Source: Fonticula alba
Lineage: Eukaryota > Opisthokonta > Rotosphaerida > Fonticulaceae
NCBI RefSeq assembly: GCF_000388065.1
Contig: NW_009242971.1
Location: forward strand, 890,872-912,481
Reading direction: 5' to 3'
Length of the DNA: 21,610 nt
A program made the translations under genes and the position numbers. Under the pieces are notes generated by a model, which saw only the letters and a list, made by a program, of their open reading frames with translations, had not been told where the DNA came from and did no database searches. Within the stretch, counting starts at the first letter, position 1. Every line of letters begins with the position of its first letter. Shown in pieces: positions 18,577 to 21,610 of the stretch.

Positions 18577-21550
18577 CTAGCCCTCGGCCGGGGCATACTT
18601 GCCAAGCACGGCAAGGATGTCGGCCAGCAAACCCGGCAGGGAGGGCGACTTGTCCTCGCCAATGCGCAGGCGCTTGCGCCGGGGCAATTCATCGGCCGGC
18701 GAGCCCGAATCGGGTGGTGTGAATGTGAAGTCCGATCCCGGGGCCTCGGCCGCGGGATCTGGGTGAGGGCGCTTGGGTGCCAGGCGACCAGGCCGACCGG
18801 GGCCCGGCAGGTCGCGGGCCACCAACAGCACCTGACGGATCAGACCTCGGAGCAACTGCTCCCCGGGATCACCGGGTGATGCTGCCTGGGGGGAGGCCGA
18901 AGCATCGCCCGGGGTCGAGGCGGGGACCGCGGCAGCCATGTCCAACTGTCGGCGGGACTCGGCGGCCGCCGCAGCTACATGGGCCGCCGACCAGGGGGAG
19001 CCCGGAGCCTGACCGGTGGTGCCGGTGGCGGCCGCCGCCGCCGCCGCCAGAGCCTCGAGGGCCCGGACCGCCGGGACCCTTGTCGAATCGGCCACCGCCA
19101 GCCGGGCCAGCACAGCAGGCAGACGATGGAGGTGCATCGGGTCGGCCGAGTCGCCCAAGAGCGTCAAGTGGCCAGCCGCCACGCCCATCAGGAGATCCGT
19201 CAGGGCCGGTAGAAGGAGACCCGGCTCCGGGCCATCGGCTGCCAGCGCCGCGGCAAGTGGCCCCACCAGGTCTCGCCCAACGGCCAAGGGCCCGGCCGAG
19301 GCCGCGCCACCCTTCGGCCAAGTGGCCAGCACCATGCGCAGACACGCCAGCCCGAGGGCCAGCCGTCCAAGCTGCGCCGGACCCCCGGCGGGCGCTTCGG
19401 CCAGGGCCAGTCGAACGGCCTCGGCCACGGGACCCCAGGCACCGGGGCCTTCCTTCGGAGCAAAGCCCACCAACAGGTGCTCCAAGCGACCAAGGACCCC
19501 GAGTGCCGACGAGGGCGAGCCAGGTGCGACAGGTGGAGCGGCCAATTCGGCCGCCGCCAGCAATGCCTCGGCCACCGGCGTGGGTGGGCCGTTTGGCGGT
19601 CGGCTCCCGGCCGACAGCAAGGCCGCCTGACTTCGGAGGAAGGCCCAGTAACCGGCCATTGTGACGGAGGTGGTCCGGTACTGGACGGCCCGGAGCCCGG
19701 CCAATTGGGTCAGATGCCCGGCCAACAGTGTGCCCACTGGGCCTGGAGGATCGGCCACCAGGGCTCGGCGACAGGAAACCCAAATGCCCGCGGCCAGGCG
19801 GGACACCGCACACCGAGACACGCATGCCGGGAGGCTGTCCAGTGTCCTGGGCGCCGGGAGGACAGCCCGCCAGAGAGTCTGGCAGAAGGCCAGCACACCG
19901 GCAAGCCCGCCGATCTCACCGGCGCGGAAGCCGATGACCACCATGGCCTCGGCCAAGCGCTGGCCAAGAGAACCGGCCTCCGGGCCATCCGACGAGGAGC
20001 GGAGCAGCCGACGAAAGAGCCGCTCATCGGCCTGGTGCATTTGCCGGGCCAGGCCGAGGATCCGGCCGAGGAGGACATGCTCCATCCCCTCGGGCCCGGG
20101 GGCGGTGGCAGTCAGCGGCAGCGCGGATTTCGGACCCGGCGACTGCAGGGCCAGGCCGAGGGTCAGATCGAGGGCCTGAAGCAGGCACAGGCCGGAGACC
20201 GGGCCAATCGGCAACAGGGCATTCAGATGCCGGGCCAGCGCCAGACCCCCGGAGGCCGATGCCCTGGAACACTCGGTCGCCGGGGAGAGGAGCTCGCGAA
20301 GGAAGCCCGGCAGCCAGCGCCCGAAGACAAGCAACTCGGCCAGCACGCGCTCCTCCCACAGGAGCTGTGCATGTGCGGCCGCATGCAGGCAGAAACCGTC
20401 CGACGAGCAGGCAGGTACCGAAGGCGGAGGAACGGAAGCGTCCGGGGCCGGGGCCGGGGCCGGGGCCGCCGAGGACAGCGCCTCGCAGGGCAGGGCCCCG
20501 GCCAGGGGCAGGACCCAGCAAATGGGTGCCGCTCGAGCCAGGCGGCCAAAGTGTCCCATCACCTCGGCCTCCGGTGGGAGGAGGTCGACCACGAGGGCAG
20601 CGATGCCCGAGGGCCGGCGGGCCCGTCGAGCCAGTGCAAGCAACTCCGCGCCCAATTGCCGGAGCATGGCCAGGGCTCGGAGGAAATTGGCTTGCTGGCG
20701 GGCGGCCGGCCGGAAGGGACCCGAGTCGGTCGGGGACCCATCACACCCGAGCAGCCCCTTGGACGCCCTCTCCAGGAGAAGAGTCGCCGGCTGGAGATAA
20801 TGCAGCAGGGTGGACCAGAGGCGATCGAGCAGGGCCCCGAGCAGATGCTCCGCCGCGGCGTCGGTGGCCGCATCCGGCACCCGACCGCCCGCCCGCCAGG
20901 CATCCAGACCGGCCAGCAGGAGCCCGGGAGTCTGCCACAGGAGCCCGGCCGAGGCCGGGTCTTTTTGGAAGAACCCGGCAGCGCGCTCGACAAAACCCAT
21001 CAGCCCGAGGCACAATCCAGCAGGGAATGCAGGCGCCGCACCACCGGGGAGGAGGCCGGCCAACAGGGCGTCCAGCATCCGGGAGCCCCGGGACAGGGCC
21101 GGATCGGGGGCCCGGTCGGCCATGAGGACCGTGCACTGGGCCACGTAGGCAGACCATGCGCCGAAAGCCTCGAGGCACTTTTGCAGCAGGCGATTCGAGT
21201 GGGCCATCAGCTGGATGACCGCCGGGGAGGGCCGGCCGGGAGCGGCAGCCAGGCCGGCCAAGGCCTGCTCCACCGCCCGGCGCAAATGCAACGCAGCCAG
21301 GCCTTGACACATGGCCACGGCATTGCCAACCCGCGCCAGGAGGGGGCCTGGCACATCCGGGGCATCTGGCGCCGGGAGCACGGTCGACAGGCCTTCGATG
21401 GTCAGCTGAAAGTGCCCGGTGCAGAGAAGCATGGCCACCGAGGGCCCATGCAGGCTGGGGCCTTCAAAGAGGTCGCCATGGCTGTTGCCGCACTGCAGCG
21501 CCGAACTCTCAAGGAGGCTTGCAAAGAGCGAGAGGCAGGCTGCGCGAAAG
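18577..21550 (-). CDS. Unrecognised large helical (HEAT/solenoid-like) protein with C-terminal NLS; 5' end probably off window
   Basis: I do not recognise this protein. One uninterrupted exon codes for about 990 residues, rich in Leu/Ala and almost entirely predicted helix with short Gly/Pro loops, as in alpha-solenoids; no catalytic motif or transmembrane anchor stands out. The last 150 residues are Ala/Pro/Ser-rich and include RRKRLRIGEDK, a likely nuclear localisation signal, followed by a final helix (LPGLLADILAVLGKYA). The first ATG in frame is at 21432 (MLLCTGHF), but the frame stays open upstream with coherent protein (CLSLFASLLESSALQCG) to AG sites at 21552-21551 and 21561-21560. These follow a C/T-rich tract and CTGAC, so an upstream exon beyond the window is likely. 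If not, translation starts at 21432. It contrasts with its intron-rich neighbours. Codon use is the same, so transfer is not suggested. Confidence 0.82.
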
Positions 21551-21610
21551 CTGTGATGCCTCAGTCAGTAAAGTGAGGAGAGGAGGAGGGAGAAGGGGCG
21601 GGTGGGGGGG
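21551..21610 (-). other. Probable intron 3' end upstream of the orphan gene's exon
   Basis: On the minus strand the window edge reads C-rich, then CTTCTCCCTCCTCCTC, then TTACTGACTGAG, GCATCACAG and CTTTCG. That is a pyrimidine tract, a branch-like CTGAC and two AGs nine bases apart in the same phase. A TGA in the coding frame just upstream rules out simple extension of the exon. Confidence 0.6.

Noticed and set aside
19477-21576. Long plus-strand ORF of about 700 codons opposite the orphan gene
   Set aside because: Its protein is Gly/Arg/Gln-rich with no domain or helix pattern. It arises because G/C third positions on the minus strand remove stops from the antisense frame.

Overview
The window looks like nuclear DNA from a GC-rich, intron-rich unicellular eukaryote. 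Genes are monocistronic and widely spaced. The inferred introns mostly run about 70-230 nt, begin with GTRCGT-like donors (GTGCGT, GTACGT, GTATGT, GTGTGT) and end in C/T-rich tracts plus AG. Branch-point-like CTAAC or CTGAC sits 14-80 nt before several acceptors. Third codon positions are strongly G/C, and GT/CA, GA and poly-C microsatellites are everywhere. The mix of AP-4, LIN9 and WDR53 families fits an early-branching opisthokont relative or another free-living protist. I cannot name the species from sequence; a GC-rich fonticulid-like lineage is only a guess.

Layout: (1) 139-2530, minus: N-terminal two thirds of the trunk of an adaptor-complex beta subunit, closest in motifs to AP-4 beta; it runs off the left edge. 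(2) 2531-4166: shared upstream region between divergent genes. (3) 4167-9900, plus: a very large LIN9/ALY (MuvB/DREAM core) homologue with nine proposed exons. (4) 9901-11602: non-coding. (5) 11603-15534, plus: a membrane-anchored GDA1/CD39 apyrase (NTPDase) with a transmembrane segment at each end of the lumenal domain and a 300-residue cytosolic tail. (6) 15535-16366: non-coding. (7) 16367-18042, plus: a WDR53-like WD40 protein with four exons. (8) 18043-18576: convergent intergenic region with a purine-only minisatellite. (9) 18577-about 21550, minus: one 3-kb exon of an unrecognised helical, probably nuclear protein whose 5' end probably lies beyond the right edge.

The genes do not form one pathway: vesicle coat, cell-cycle transcription, lumenal nucleotide hydrolysis, WD40 scaffold, and an orphan. 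The gene models were built by hand. Each intron was placed so that codon phase closes and the protein stays collinear with its family. All junctions close except one: apyrase intron 3 has no usable AG acceptor. I found no tRNA, rRNA, CRISPR, transposon or virus-derived gene.
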